A stretch of 64,000 bases of DNA from Faecalibacterium prausnitzii (GTDB lineage Bacteria > Bacillota > Clostridia > Oscillospirales > Ruminococcaceae), in assembly GCF_003287495.1 (NCBI RefSeq), contig NZ_PRLE01000005.1, positions 62,001-126,000 on the forward strand, written 5' to 3'. This document shows, one piece after another, positions 14,974 through 23,235 of this stretch (the first letter of the stretch is position 1; every line of letters starts with the position of its first letter). The translations under genes were made by a program, and so were the position numbers. The notes below the pieces were generated by a model. That model was not told where the DNA came from. It worked only from the letters and a program-made list of their open reading frames with translations, and did no database searches.

Positions 14974-15257
14974 AAAAAGCGCTTCACCCCGTCTGTCATT
15001 ACGGGATGAAGCGCCTGAACATACAAATTCAACAGCGTTCCACGGTTCCACCCGAATTGTGCAGCCTTAAAAAGCCGCGCCACTCGCTATGCTGTAACGG
15101 GCATACCCGGCAGAGGTTCGCCTCTGCACTCTGCGGTGGTAGGGTCTCCGGGCACGGTAAGCCGCTTGCAGCACCCGGGGCTCCGGGGCGGCTCTCTCTG
15201 CATCGTGTGGGGGAAGATCCGGTTTGTCCGCATCGACGATTTACACAGGATGAAACT
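14974..15257 (-). promoter_or_regulatory. T-box riboswitch leader of thrS
   Basis: The minus-strand leader of thrS carries the conserved T-box core (GGGTGGAACCGTGG, 15040-15053), which pairs with the uncharged tRNA acceptor end. It is followed by an intrinsic terminator: GCGCTTCATCCCGT pairs with ACGGGGTGAAGCGC (15014-14979) and ends in TTTTTG. The region upstream (15070-15250) is rich in pairing segments as expected for stem I, with an ACC threonine codon candidate near 15135-15145 as specifier. Uncharged tRNA-Thr would favour antitermination and raise thrS expression. Confidence 0.85.
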
Positions 15258-15263
15258 ATTGTG

Positions 15264-15292
15264 ATTGTAGCACGCCCGGTGGGAAAAATCAA
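15264..15292 (-). promoter_or_regulatory. Promoter of thrS T-box transcript
   Basis: On the minus strand, TTGATT (15292-15287), 17 bases, TACAAT (15269-15264). Transcription would start near 15257. Confidence 0.7.
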
Positions 15293-15311
15293 GGGCAAAA
15301 CGATGGAAAAA

Positions 15312-16583
15312 TCAATGGTGCAGCCTTGCTTCCCATCGGGCCGTGTACTCCGAGTGGAATTTATCGCTGAGGAATGTCTGGCTGCTGTACAGGCCATGAT
15401 AGCCCGAGAGCATATAACTCAGCCCGCAGCCCAGCGCGATCAGCTCCAGCCCGGCCCCGCCAAACAGCTCATAGGCCAGCAGCAGGGAGGGGACGAGGGT
15501 GTTGGCGGCACCGCAGAAGACAGCCACCATGGCCACAGCAGCCGAAAACCCGGCGGGCAGGCCCAGCAGAGGGCCGAACACGCAGCCAAAGGTGGCACCG
15601 ATATAAAAGCTGGGGACGACTTCGCCGCCTTTAAAGCCGGAAGCCAGGGTGATCGCCGTCAGGAGGATTTTGCAGATAAAATCCCAGGGCAGGGCCTGGC
15701 CCTGCTCCACGGCGGCGGTGATGACCCCCATGCCCGCGCCGTTGTAGCGGCCCACCCCCATCAGGTAGGAGAGGGCGACCACCACCACGCCGCCAAGGAC
15801 TACCCGCACCCAGGGGTTTGGCAGGCGCTTGGGGAGCTGGTGTTCTGCTACATGGAGCAGCAGACAGAACAGCCGGGTGACGGCCGCACAGGCCATGCCC
15901 AGCAGAGCGACCTGCAAAACGGGCAGGATGCCCAGCGCCGGGACGGCGGAAAGGGCAAAGCGGGTGGGGGCAATGCCGCAGGCCAGCGAGATGCCGTAGG
16001 CCAGCAGGGCCGCACAGAACCCGGGCACGAACGCCACCGAGAAGCTCAGGCCCACATCCTCCACCATCATGGCGAAGAGGGTAGCCGCCAGCGGGGTGCC
16101 GAACAGGGCGGAGAAGAACGCGGCCATGCCGCAGACCGTGGCCGTGCGGCGGTCATGGTCCGGGAAATGGAACAGCTTTGCAATATTGTAGCCGATGCTG
16201 CCGCCCATCTGCAGGGCCGCGCCCTCCCGGCCGGCGGAGCCGCCGCACAGGTGGGTGAGCACCGTGCCAAAGAAGATGGCGGGCACCAGCAGCGGGCTGA
16301 CGGCCTCGCCGCTCTGCACGGCCCGGATGACATTGTTGGTGCCAACGCCCTCGCACTTGGTTCCTTTATAAAGGGCTACGATGGCAAGGCCCGCCGCGGG
16401 CAGCAGCCAGAGCAGCCAGCCGTGGGCACCCCGCAGCTCGGTGACGGCCTCTACCGCCAGATGGAACGCGGTGCCGATGCCGCCGCACAGCAGGCCGATG
16501 GGCAGGGCCAGCACCAGCCAGCGCAGCAGCATCCGGGCCATCTCCCTGGCGGAGCGGGCAGCGCGGGAGAACGATTCGCTCAT
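15312..16583 (-). CDS. CLC-family chloride/fluoride transporter
   Basis: This 423-residue membrane protein belongs to the CLC channel/antiporter family (about 10-12 membrane helices). GREGAALQMGG is the region with the gating glutamate of CLC proteins (usual form GREGP), and GGEVVPSFYIGA matches the GxFxP-type motif. The anion-selectivity segment reads GVGTNN where chloride CLCs have GSGIP; fluoride-type CLCs deviate at this point, so fluoride export is possible. No CBS domains are present. Start ATG 16583 is preceded by GAGGATG; an upstream ATG (16631) has no good ribosome site. No fluoride riboswitch was recognised upstream. Confidence 0.82.
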   Translation of the reverse strand: MSESFSRAARSAREMARMLLRWLVLALPIGLLCGGIGTAFHLAVEAVTELRGAHGWLLWLLPAAGLAIVALYKGTKCEGVGTNNVIRAVQSGEAVSPLLVPAIFFGTVLTHLCGGSAGREGAALQMGGSIGYNIAKLFHFPDHDRRTATVCGMAAFFSALFGTPLAATLFAMMVEDVGLSFSVAFVPGFCAALLAYGISLACGIAPTRFALSAVPALGILPVLQVALLGMACAAVTRLFCLLLHVAEHQLPKRLPNPWVRVVLGGVVVVALSYLMGVGRYNGAGMGVITAAVEQGQALPWDFICKILLTAITLASGFKGGEVVPSFYIGATFGCVFGPLLGLPAGFSAAVAMVAVFCGAANTLVPSLLLAYELFGGAGLELIALGCGLSYMLSGYHGLYSSQTFLSDKFHSEYTARWEARLHH

Positions 16584-16660
16584 AAAATACACATCCTCAC
16601 TGGTAAGATCTTTACCGTTCCACTGTAGCATACCCCAAACCCGATGTCAAGAAACGACAA

Positions 16661-16699
16661 GGCCCCCGCTCCCTTTGTGCGGAAAGGAGCGGGGGCTGC
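16661..16699 (-). terminator. Terminator after amtB fusion gene
   Basis: GCCCCCGCTCC pairs with GGAGCGGGGGC. On the minus strand it follows the amtB stop and precedes the CLC gene; the T tract is weak. Confidence 0.6.
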
Positions 16700-16793
16700 C
16701 ATTGTGGATTCAGAAAAAGGAAAAAGGAGAAAAAAGGAGAACATTTATGTCACGCCCAAAGGGCGGGACAGCGGTTGAATGGGGACAGGGCGG

Positions 16794-18539
16794 TCATTCC
16801 ACGTCCTGCAGGGCGGCAAAGTCCTCTTCGCCCGTGCGGATCTTCACGACCCGCGTCACGTTGTAGACAAAGATCTTGCCATCGCCGATGTGGCCGGTGT
16901 AAAGGGCTTTCTTGGCGGCCTCCACCACGGAGTCCACCGAGATCTTGGAGACGATGACCTCCACCTTGATCTTGGGCAGCAGGGTGCTGTCCACAGGCAC
17001 GCCGCGGTATTTCTCGCTGGTGCCTTTCTGGATGCCGCAGCCCATCACCTGGGTCACGGTCATGCCGGTGACGCCCAGATCGTTCAGAGCGGTCTTGAGC
17101 GGATCGAACTTGCTCAGCTTTGCGATGATGGACACCTTGTGCATTCCGGTGTCGTACACGCCGTCATGGATGACCGGAGCAGCCTCCCGCACCACGGGGA
17201 CGGCGGCGTCCACCATCCGGGCCGAAGCCTTGTTGACGTCGTCCTCACCCAGGTCGGTGTTCTCATTGGGAACCATGGCCGCCGCGTTGGCGTCGGAGAT
17301 GGAGAAGCCAGCGTAAGCGGAAGCCAGGCCGTGCTCGTGGATGTCCAGGCCGTCGATCTCCACCTCTGCGGGGACGCGCAGGCCGATGGTCTTGTCGATG
17401 ACCTTGAAGACGAGGAACATCACGATGAGGACATAAGCATCCACCGTGATGAGGCCCAGCAGCTGGATGCCCAGCTGGGAGAGACCGCCGCCGTAGAACA
17501 GGCCCTTGCCCACGCCGTCGCCGCCGTTGGAGAACAGGCCGACTGCAATGGTGCCCCAGACACCATTTACAAAGTGGACGGAGACAGCGCCAACGGGGTC
17601 ATCAATCTTGGCGATGTGATCAAAGAACTCCACGCTCAGCACCACCAGGATGCCGGCAACAAAGCCGATGATGAACGCGCCGAACGGAGAAACGGCATCG
17701 CAGCCTGCCGTGATGGCGACCAGACCGGCCAGAGAGCCGTTCAGGGTCATGGAGACATCGGGCTTGCCGTATCGCTTCCAGGTAAAGATCATGGTCACGC
17801 AGGTGGCCACGGCAGCGGCCAGGTTGGTGTTGAAGCAGACAAGGCCCGTCAGGGTCATGGTCTCGTCGGTGGACAGGCTCAGGGAAGAGCCGCCGTTGAA
17901 ACCGAACCAGCAGAACCAGAGGATGAACACGCCCAGGGCACCGGCCGTCAGGTTGTGGCCGGGGATGGCGTGAGGCTTGCCGTCTTTGTCGTACTTGCCA
18001 ATCCGGGGGCCAAGCAGGGCCGCGCCCAGCATGGCGATGATGCCGCCCACATTGTGGACGGCTGCCGAGCCTGCAAAATCATGGAAGCCCATGCTCTGCA
18101 GCCAGCCGCCGCCCCACATCCAATGGCCGCAGATGGGGTAGACCACCAGCGAGATCATAGCGGAGTAAACGCAGTAAGCTTTGAAGTTGGTGCGCTCGGC
18201 CATGGAGCCGGAGACGATGGTGGCGGCCGTTGCGCAGAAAACGGTCTGGAACACGATGTAGACCCACAGCGGGAGATCGAGCCCCAGGTGCGAGTAATCT
18301 CCCTGAATGAACGGGTCGAACCCGCCAATCAGAGCGCCCGTGCCGCCGAACATGATGCCGAAGCCGATGAGCCAGTAGCACGGGGTGCCAATGCAGAAAT
18401 CCATCATATTCTTCATCAGAATATTGCCAGTGTTCTTGGCACGGGTAAAGCCTGCTTCACACAGCGCGAAACCAGCCTGCATGAAGTAGACCAGGAACGC
18501 TGCAACCAGCGTCCAACAGGTGTTGACAGAGTTGAACAT
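16794..18539 (-). CDS. amtB: Ammonium transporter fused to PII signalling domain
   Basis: This 581-residue protein joins an Amt channel (residues 1 to about 395, 11 membrane helices; FCATAATIVSGSMAERT, GSAAVHNVGG and FNTNLAAA contain the conserved channel residues, including the first pore histidine) with a C-terminal PII domain (466-581; MTVTQVMGCGIQKG, YRG, LLPKIKVEV and TGHIGDGKIFV). The linker is about 70 residues. Free PII proteins normally plug AmtB when nitrogen is plentiful; a fused PII would do this in cis. The T-loop Tyr51 uridylylation site is replaced by Val (516), so control is probably by ATP/ADP/2-oxoglutarate only. No separate glnB/glnK is nearby. Confidence 0.92.
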   Translation of the reverse strand: MFNSVNTCWTLVAAFLVYFMQAGFALCEAGFTRAKNTGNILMKNMMDFCIGTPCYWLIGFGIMFGGTGALIGGFDPFIQGDYSHLGLDLPLWVYIVFQTVFCATAATIVSGSMAERTNFKAYCVYSAMISLVVYPICGHWMWGGGWLQSMGFHDFAGSAAVHNVGGIIAMLGAALLGPRIGKYDKDGKPHAIPGHNLTAGALGVFILWFCWFGFNGGSSLSLSTDETMTLTGLVCFNTNLAAAVATCVTMIFTWKRYGKPDVSMTLNGSLAGLVAITAGCDAVSPFGAFIIGFVAGILVVLSVEFFDHIAKIDDPVGAVSVHFVNGVWGTIAVGLFSNGGDGVGKGLFYGGGLSQLGIQLLGLITVDAYVLIVMFLVFKVIDKTIGLRVPAEVEIDGLDIHEHGLASAYAGFSISDANAAAMVPNENTDLGEDDVNKASARMVDAAVPVVREAAPVIHDGVYDTGMHKVSIIAKLSKFDPLKTALNDLGVTGMTVTQVMGCGIQKGTSEKYRGVPVDSTLLPKIKVEVIVSKISVDSVVEAAKKALYTGHIGDGKIFVYNVTRVVKIRTGEEDFAALQDVE

Positions 18540-18749
18540 GATAGTACCCTCCCACAGTTTTTCCCGCCGGAGTGCCAGCCCCGGCGGAGGCGTACACTTG
18601 CGCCGCGCGTCCCTCTATCAAACGTGACAGCGCGCAAAACACGGTTCTGAGGGCCCTCTATCTCCCCCAGAGCGCACGGGGCCCGCGGCCCCGCGAAACA
18701 CAAAAGGCGCTTGTGGAATTTTGCTTCCACAAGCGCCTTTGCTTTCGAT
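18540..18749 (-). promoter_or_regulatory. Structured leader of the amtB fusion gene
   Basis: About 210 bases of untranslated leader run between the promoter and the ATG. It begins with a 16-bp perfect hairpin ending in TTTTG (18741-18702), contains GC-rich pairing segments, and has a second hairpin (CCGCCGG...CCGGCGG, about 18585-18562) just before the ribosome binding site GGGAGGG. The first hairpin looks like an intrinsic terminator and could be the end of the upstream isomerase transcript, an attenuator, or both. Confidence 0.55.
18702..18741 (-). terminator. Terminator-like hairpin after the RpiB-like gene, inside amtB leader
   Basis: AAAGGCGCTTGTGGAA pairs with TTCCACAAGCGCCTTT around the loop GCAAAA, then TTGTG. 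It lies downstream of both the isomerase stop and the amtB promoter. Confidence 0.75.
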
Positions 18750-18755
18750 GGCACG

Positions 18756-18784
18756 AGTATAGAACGCCCTGGTCAAACTGTCAA
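18756..18784 (-). promoter_or_regulatory. Promoter of amtB
   Basis: On the minus strand, TTGACA (18784-18779), 17 bases, TATACT (18761-18756): nearly consensus. The start would be around 18749, directly before the hairpin at 18741-18702. Confidence 0.75.
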
Positions 18785-18864
18785 TACCCGGAGCTTGATT
18801 TTGTCATTTTTCACAACACATCCGAAGGATGGAATGAAAAAGTTTGGCACGGTTATTTTGGAAA

Positions 18865-19500
18865 TTACAGCAGGGTCTTGACGTATGCAGCCAGCTCCGC
18901 GTCCTTGCAGGAGGCAAAGAACAGCTCGCTGAACTTCTCGCCGGCCACAGCGCCCTTGAGCAGGTCCGGATCGATGCTCTTCAGGCAATCGATGAGGGGC
19001 TTGAAGGTGACAGCGCGGACGCCGTCCAGGATCTTCTTGTTCCGCTGCTCGGGCTCCACGCGCTCCTTGGGGTAGCCCTGGCCGTGGCCGAAGCCGAACA
19101 GCTTCTCAAAGCAGTACTCCAGGTTGAGCTCGCCGCCCCAGCCAAAGCCCTTGGCAAACGGCATGGCCACGGCGTTGCCGTCGTTGACATGGGCAAAGGT
19201 GTAGGCGTCCACGGGGTCTTCCACATGGCCGCAGATGACACCGGGGAAGCTGTTCAAAGCCAGCATGGCACCCTCGCCGGTGCCGCAGCCGGTGATGACA
19301 TAATCGGCCGCGCCGCTGTTGAGCAGGATGGCGGCCAGAATGCCGCACTGGACATAGGTCAACTGGGCCTTGTCATCGGCTGCGTACATGCCGTAGTTGA
19401 CGACCTCGTGGCCCATGGGCTCCACCACTTTTTTCAGGGCGGCTTCAATGATGCCGTTCTTGGCAGCCTGGCTGTTCTCGTTGATGAGTGCGATCTTCAT
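18865..19500 (-). CDS. RpiB/LacA/LacB-family sugar-phosphate isomerase
   Basis: A 211-residue protein of the RpiB/LacAB superfamily, which interconverts aldose and ketose 5- or 6-phosphates (ribose-5-phosphate isomerase B or galactose-6-phosphate isomerase). Seen: N-terminal MKIALINENSQAAKN, then GHEVVNYGMY, and the phosphate/active-site loop VITGCGTGEGAML, the counterpart of the GTGxGxx loop of RpiB. It is longer than standard RpiB (about 150), with an added C-terminal segment of about 60 residues, as in the RpiB-like subgroup of Clostridia. Start ATG 19500 has GGAGGG upstream; the ATG at 19533 does not. Substrate unknown. Confidence 0.8.
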   Translation of the reverse strand: MKIALINENSQAAKNGIIEAALKKVVEPMGHEVVNYGMYAADDKAQLTYVQCGILAAILLNSGAADYVITGCGTGEGAMLALNSFPGVICGHVEDPVDAYTFAHVNDGNAVAMPFAKGFGWGGELNLEYCFEKLFGFGHGQGYPKERVEPEQRNKKILDGVRAVTFKPLIDCLKSIDPDLLKGAVAGEKFSELFFASCKDAELAAYVKTLL

Positions 19501-19582
19501 TCCAATATCCCTCCGTCTGGTCTGTTTGCGCAATCAAATGCGGTTCTCCTGTGCTTTATGGTAACATGGTTTCCCGGCGGTG

Positions 19583-20383
19583 TCAATGTTCCTGTGTGGG
19601 GGTGCTGCCGCCCAGTTTCTTTTTCTGCTGTCGGGCCATAATGGGCATGAGCAGCGGCGTGGGCACAAAGTGCTGGGCGGTGGTGGCAGCCCGCATCAGG
19701 GCCGAGGGCACGATGATGGTCTTGCCCCGCAGCATCCCGCGCATGGCTTCCTCCACACAGAGGGCGGGGGAAATGCCCTTGAGGGCGAACACCACACCCG
19801 CCCGGTCGTTGAACTCGGTGTCCACCGGGCCGGGGCAGAGGGCGCAGACGTAGACAGGGCTGTGCTGCTCCCGGAGCTCTTCGGCAATGCCCCGGGTCAG
19901 GCTGACCACATAGGCCTTGGTGGCGTAGTAGCCCGCCATATAGGGACCACCCGGCAGCAGGCCTGCCGAGGAGGCCACGTTCAGCACCGTGCCAAAGCCC
20001 TGGGCCTGCATTTTCTGCACCGCAAACTTGCACAGCTGGTGCATGGCCAGCACGTTGACTTTGGCCATGGAGAGCTCGGCCTCGGTGCTGGTCTCCAGAA
20101 AACTGCCGCAGACGCCAAAGCCCGCGTTGTTGATAAAAATGTCGATCCGCTCCTCGGCCAGCTCTTCACACAGGCGGGTACACTCGCTCTCCCGGGCAAG
20201 GTCGGCGGGGAGGACGCGGCAGAACGTGTTGTACTTTGCCAGCAGCTCGGCGGCCAGCTGATCCAGCCGCTCCCGGCGGCGGGCGGTGAGGATGAGGCGG
20301 AAGCCGAGCTTGGCATACCGGCAGGCAAACTCCCGGCCGATGCCGGAAGAGGCTCCGGTGATCCAGACGGTCTTGTGAGACAT
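19583..20383 (-). CDS. Short-chain dehydrogenase/reductase
   Basis: A 266-residue NAD(P)-dependent SDR with Rossmann motif TGASSGIG (residues 9-16), NNAG (85-88), catalytic Ser in NVASSAG (138/139) and YxxxK at Tyr152-Lys156 (YYATK). The CPGPVDTEF segment is typical of classical SDRs of the DltE/YdfG type. The C-terminus carries a hydrophobic stretch (HFVPTPLLMPIMA) that may associate with the membrane. GGGAG precedes the ATG at 20383. Substrate cannot be told from the sequence; the neighbouring isomerase gene gives no clear pathway. Confidence 0.85.
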   Translation of the reverse strand: MSHKTVWITGASSGIGREFACRYAKLGFRLILTARRRERLDQLAAELLAKYNTFCRVLPADLARESECTRLCEELAEERIDIFINNAGFGVCGSFLETSTEAELSMAKVNVLAMHQLCKFAVQKMQAQGFGTVLNVASSAGLLPGGPYMAGYYATKAYVVSLTRGIAEELREQHSPVYVCALCPGPVDTEFNDRAGVVFALKGISPALCVEEAMRGMLRGKTIIVPSALMRAATTAQHFVPTPLLMPIMARQQKKKLGGSTPTQEH

Positions 20384-20433
20384 GGGGATACTCCCTTTCT
20401 GCGTTTTTTCTTATTGTACCACAGGGCCGGGCA

Positions 20434-20465
20434 AAACAAAAGCGATGCCGAGGCATCGCTTTTGC
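20434..20465 (-). terminator. Terminator after the membrane protein gene
   Basis: AAAAGCGATGCC pairs with GGCATCGCTTTT over a 3-base loop; on the minus strand it ends in TTTTGTTTTG. Confidence 0.85.
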
Positions 20466-20472
20466 AGGGGGG

Positions 20473-20985
20473 TCATGCTTTTACGGTTTTGGCGGCCAAG
20501 GCTTTCGCAGGCTTCATCAGAAGGATGCAGACCCCGTTAAAGACGAGGGAGCCGACGATGTACACGAAGAAGAACCGGGGCAGGTTGGCCGCAAAGGTCT
20601 CCGCGTCGATGCAGGCCACCGTGAGGTAGGCAAAGCCGACGTTGTTGAGCACCTTGGGGGCATAGGGGTGCAGGATGATGAGGATGAACAGCACCACCGC
20701 CAGCGGCAGCAGCAGGCCCGGCAGGCCGCCCAGCACCGGGGTCAGGGCTGCAATGGCCAGCATGGCCAGCACGGTGAGCACCATGCCTACAAGGCCGCCC
20801 AGCTCCACGGAAAGGAAGCGGTCCTTGATGTCGCCCTCCATGGTGAACAGCATGATGTTGCTCAAAAACACCAGCCAGCTGTAATCAAATTCAATGACGT
20901 GGAAGAACGCGTTGGCGATCAGGATCCACACCAGCATCATCAGGCGGAAATAGAGCAGAAAACGCTTGGTAACGGCTTCGTTCAT
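20473..20985 (-). CDS. Integral membrane protein of unknown function
   Basis: A 170-residue protein with about five membrane helices (around residues 10-25, 36-48, 62-82, 88-105, 140-157) and no recognised domain. The acidic patch EGDIKDRF lies between helices 2 and 3. GGAGG precedes the ATG at 20985. It is transcribed alone, away from the divergent nucleotidyltransferase gene, and ends at a strong terminator. It vaguely resembles DUF1097-type small membrane proteins in size and helix count, but no shared motif was found, so the function is left open. Confidence 0.65.
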   Translation of the reverse strand: MNEAVTKRFLLYFRLMMLVWILIANAFFHVIEFDYSWLVFLSNIMLFTMEGDIKDRFLSVELGGLVGMVLTVLAMLAIAALTPVLGGLPGLLLPLAVVLFILIILHPYAPKVLNNVGFAYLTVACIDAETFAANLPRFFFVYIVGSLVFNGVCILLMKPAKALAAKTVKA

Positions 20986-21111
20986 AAAAGGGAACCTCCA
21001 TTTTTGGTTTTGGAAAGGAAAAAGTGTGCGGCTCCAGTATACCGTGTTTTACACAGATTGGCAAGCTTTAATTTACAAAATAAGCAATTAAATCTTGCTT
21101 TAAAGCCTACC

Positions 21112-21140
21112 TTGTTGTCCAGGGGCTTTTCGAGTATAAT
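21112..21140 (+). promoter_or_regulatory. Promoter of the nucleotidyltransferase gene
   Basis: TTGTTG (21112-21117), 17 bases, TATAAT (21135-21140). Leader of about 40 bases to the ATG, with AGGAGG at 21173-21178. Confidence 0.75.
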
Positions 21141-21186
21141 GGAGCTATAAAAAATCAAGCTTTGGCACAAACAGGAGGCTTTTATT

Positions 21187-22113
21187 ATGAATAAACCCGT
21201 TTTGGTGGTCATGGCGGCTGGCATGGGCAGCCGTTACGGCGGCATGAAGCAGATCGACCCGGTGGGCCGCAATGGGCAGGTCATTGTGGATTACTCTCTC
21301 TACGATGCCCGCCGCGCAGGCTTTGAGACGGTCATTTTTGTCATCAAGCACGAGATCGAGGATGCCTTTAAGGCGGCCATCGGCGACCGTGTCTCCAAGG
21401 TGATGGACGTGAAATACGCGTTCCAGCAGCTGGACGAGCTGCCGGAGGGCTTCTCCATCCCGGAGGGCCGTGTCAAGCCCTGGGGCACCTGCCATGCGGT
21501 TCTGGCCGCAAGGCCGTTCATCAACGGCCCCTTTGCCGTCATCAATGCGGACGATTACTACGGCCCGCAGGCATTCAAAGTGATATACGATTACCTTTCC
21601 ACCCACGAGGATGGCGAGGTGTACGATTACTGCATGGTGAGCTATCTGCTCAAGAACACCGTCTCGGAAAACGGCAAGGTCTCCCGCGGTGTCTGCCAGG
21701 CAAACCCGGACGGCACCCTCCACAGCGTCATCGAGCGCACCCGCATTGAGACCTACGAGGGCGGCATCCACTACACCGAGGATGAGGGCGCTACCTGGGT
21801 GGACCTGCCCGGCGAAACGCAGGTCAGCATGAATCTCTGGGGCTTCGGTAAGAGCTTTTTGGAAGAGGCGGACCGCCGCTTTGCGGGCTGGCTGACCGAG
21901 CATCTGGCCAAGGACCCGCTCAAGTGTGAGTATTTCCTGCCGCTGGTGGTCACCGAGCTGCTGGAGGAGGGCAAGGCCACGGTCAAGGTGCTGAACAGCA
22001 CCGATCAGTGGTACGGTGTCACCTACCGGGAGGACAAACCCGTGGTGGTGGCCGGCATCGCTCAGAAGACCGCCGAGGGTCTCTACCCGGAAAACCTCTG
22101 GGGCGAACTCTAA
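21187..22113 (+). CDS. NDP-sugar-pyrophosphorylase-like nucleotidyltransferase
   Basis: This 308-residue protein has the N-terminal nucleotidyltransferase signature AAGMGSRYGGMKQ (residues 10-22), matching G-x-G-T/S-R with a following Lys, and the INADDYYG segment with the metal-binding Asp. The family transfers NMP to sugar-1-phosphates (or to choline/aminoethylphosphonate). The C-terminal half is a mixed domain without the left-handed helix of GlmU/GlgC. It is monocistronic, between its own promoter and a strong terminator. The precise substrate is unknown; a role in envelope polysaccharide or sugar-nucleotide supply is an inference. Confidence 0.8.
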   Translation: MNKPVLVVMAAGMGSRYGGMKQIDPVGRNGQVIVDYSLYDARRAGFETVIFVIKHEIEDAFKAAIGDRVSKVMDVKYAFQQLDELPEGFSIPEGRVKPWGTCHAVLAARPFINGPFAVINADDYYGPQAFKVIYDYLSTHEDGEVYDYCMVSYLLKNTVSENGKVSRGVCQANPDGTLHSVIERTRIETYEGGIHYTEDEGATWVDLPGETQVSMNLWGFGKSFLEEADRRFAGWLTEHLAKDPLKCEYFLPLVVTELLEEGKATVKVLNSTDQWYGVTYREDKPVVVAGIAQKTAEGLYPENLWGEL

Positions 22114-22117
22114 TTTA

Positions 22118-22157
22118 AAAAAAAATGGGCCGTCCCTACGGGGACGGCCCATTTTTG
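22118..22157. terminator. Bidirectional terminator
   Basis: ATGGGCCGTCCC pairs with GGGACGGCCCAT over a 4-base loop, flanked by an A run and a T run; it serves the nucleotidyltransferase gene and the converging CmpB-like gene. Confidence 0.9.
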
Positions 22158-22164
22158 GATCTTC

Positions 22165-23220
22165 TTATGCAGAGTGCTTGTGCTCGTATTTGAGGCGCTC
22201 CCGCAGTTCGTCCAGCGTGAGCTGTTTGGTACCATGGCGCAGTCTGGGGTAGGCGCGGAGCATACGGCCCTTGCCAAAGTGGGCCGTGCGGCGGGTGCGC
22301 GCCCGCAGTTCCTCGCTCCGGGCAGCCAGCTCCTCGGCCAGCTGTTCCAGCTGCAGCAGCTCGGCGGTCCGCTCGGCTGTGCCCTTGGCCGCCAGCTTGA
22401 CGGCCTTGGCGGCTTCGGCCGCATTGAGGCGGGAGATCTCGGAAGCCCGGCGGGCGGCCTCCCGGGCCTCGTCGGCCTTGCGGCGCATGGCCTCAGCCGC
22501 GTCCTTGGGCGAAAGCTGGGCAGCGGCGTCCCGGGCCTCGGCAGCGGCCAGTTTGAACTGCAGACGGTTCTCGTCCAGCTTCTGGTCGGCCTCCATGGCG
22601 GTGGTGCCCAGGATCTCGGTCATGGCGTCGCTGACGGCGTGGATGCTGTCGGCCACATTTTCCAGGGCGTCCAGCTCCCGGGCCAGGTCAGAGGCGGCCA
22701 CGGCGGTGACAACAACGTCTGCCGCGTAGACAGCGTAGAGGAAGCACATCAGGAGGAACCCGATGAAAGGCGGCACCAGCGCCACCAACCCGGCGATCGT
22801 GGGGTGGATGGCTTTCATCATCACCAGCGTGCCCACGCCCCACAGCAGGGAGAACTCCAGACAGATGTAGCCGCCGATGTTGAACGGCTTATCGCTGTAG
22901 TCCCACCAGCGGGTGTGGTAGAGCTTGTAAAGCGCCCAGCCGCCCACCAGCTCCAGCGCACTGGGCAGGATGACGCCGCCGATGTAGAGCGCCAGCGTGC
23001 TGTGCTCAAACGGCGTCAGGACAAACAGGACGATGACCATGCCAAAGCCGTAGATGGGGCAGACCGGGCCGTTGAGGAAGCCCCGGTTGACGATCTGGCC
23101 TGTCGTGGCGGCGGCATACACCACCTCCAGGCACCAGCCCAGGCAGGAGTAGACGAGGAAATACGCCAGGATCTGATACAGCGTAAAGCCGCAGACCGTG
23201 GTGTTGAGGAAAAACGACAA
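22165..23220 (-). CDS. CmpB-like (ABC-transporter type IV, PF06541-like) membrane protein with coiled-coil tail
   Basis: A 351-residue protein. Residues 1 to about 170 hold five membrane helices with the family motif CLGWCLEVVYAA followed by GFLNGPVCPIYGFG, known from putative ABC-transporter type IV permeases of Firmicutes. From about 175 on it is a long, alanine- and arginine-rich helical region, likely cytoplasmic coiled coil, which is unusual for the family. I place the start at TTG 23220: GGGAGG sits eight bases before it, whereas the GTG at 23229 overlaps that site. It follows trmB with about 15 bases between, so both are in one operon. No ATPase partner is nearby; transport is unproven. 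Confidence 0.75.
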   Translation of the reverse strand: MSFFLNTTVCGFTLYQILAYFLVYSCLGWCLEVVYAAATTGQIVNRGFLNGPVCPIYGFGMVIVLFVLTPFEHSTLALYIGGVILPSALELVGGWALYKLYHTRWWDYSDKPFNIGGYICLEFSLLWGVGTLVMMKAIHPTIAGLVALVPPFIGFLLMCFLYAVYAADVVVTAVAASDLARELDALENVADSIHAVSDAMTEILGTTAMEADQKLDENRLQFKLAAAEARDAAAQLSPKDAAEAMRRKADEAREAARRASEISRLNAAEAAKAVKLAAKGTAERTAELLQLEQLAEELAARSEELRARTRRTAHFGKGRMLRAYPRLRHGTKQLTLDELRERLKYEHKHSA

Positions 23221-23235
23221 GGAAGGCACCTCCCG

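Noticed and set aside
16584..16793. Fluoride riboswitch before the CLC gene
   Set aside because: No match to the conserved GGNGATG...CTGATG layout was found in the leader.
16779..18650. 623-codon plus-strand frame over amtB
   Set aside because: Antisense to a clear Amt-PII protein; the predicted sequence is Gly/His/Asp-rich shadow.
18702..18741. ANTAR-type antitermination target in the amtB leader
   Set aside because: The hairpin loop GCAAAA does not fit the usual A1-G4 hexaloop and no second small hairpin precedes it.
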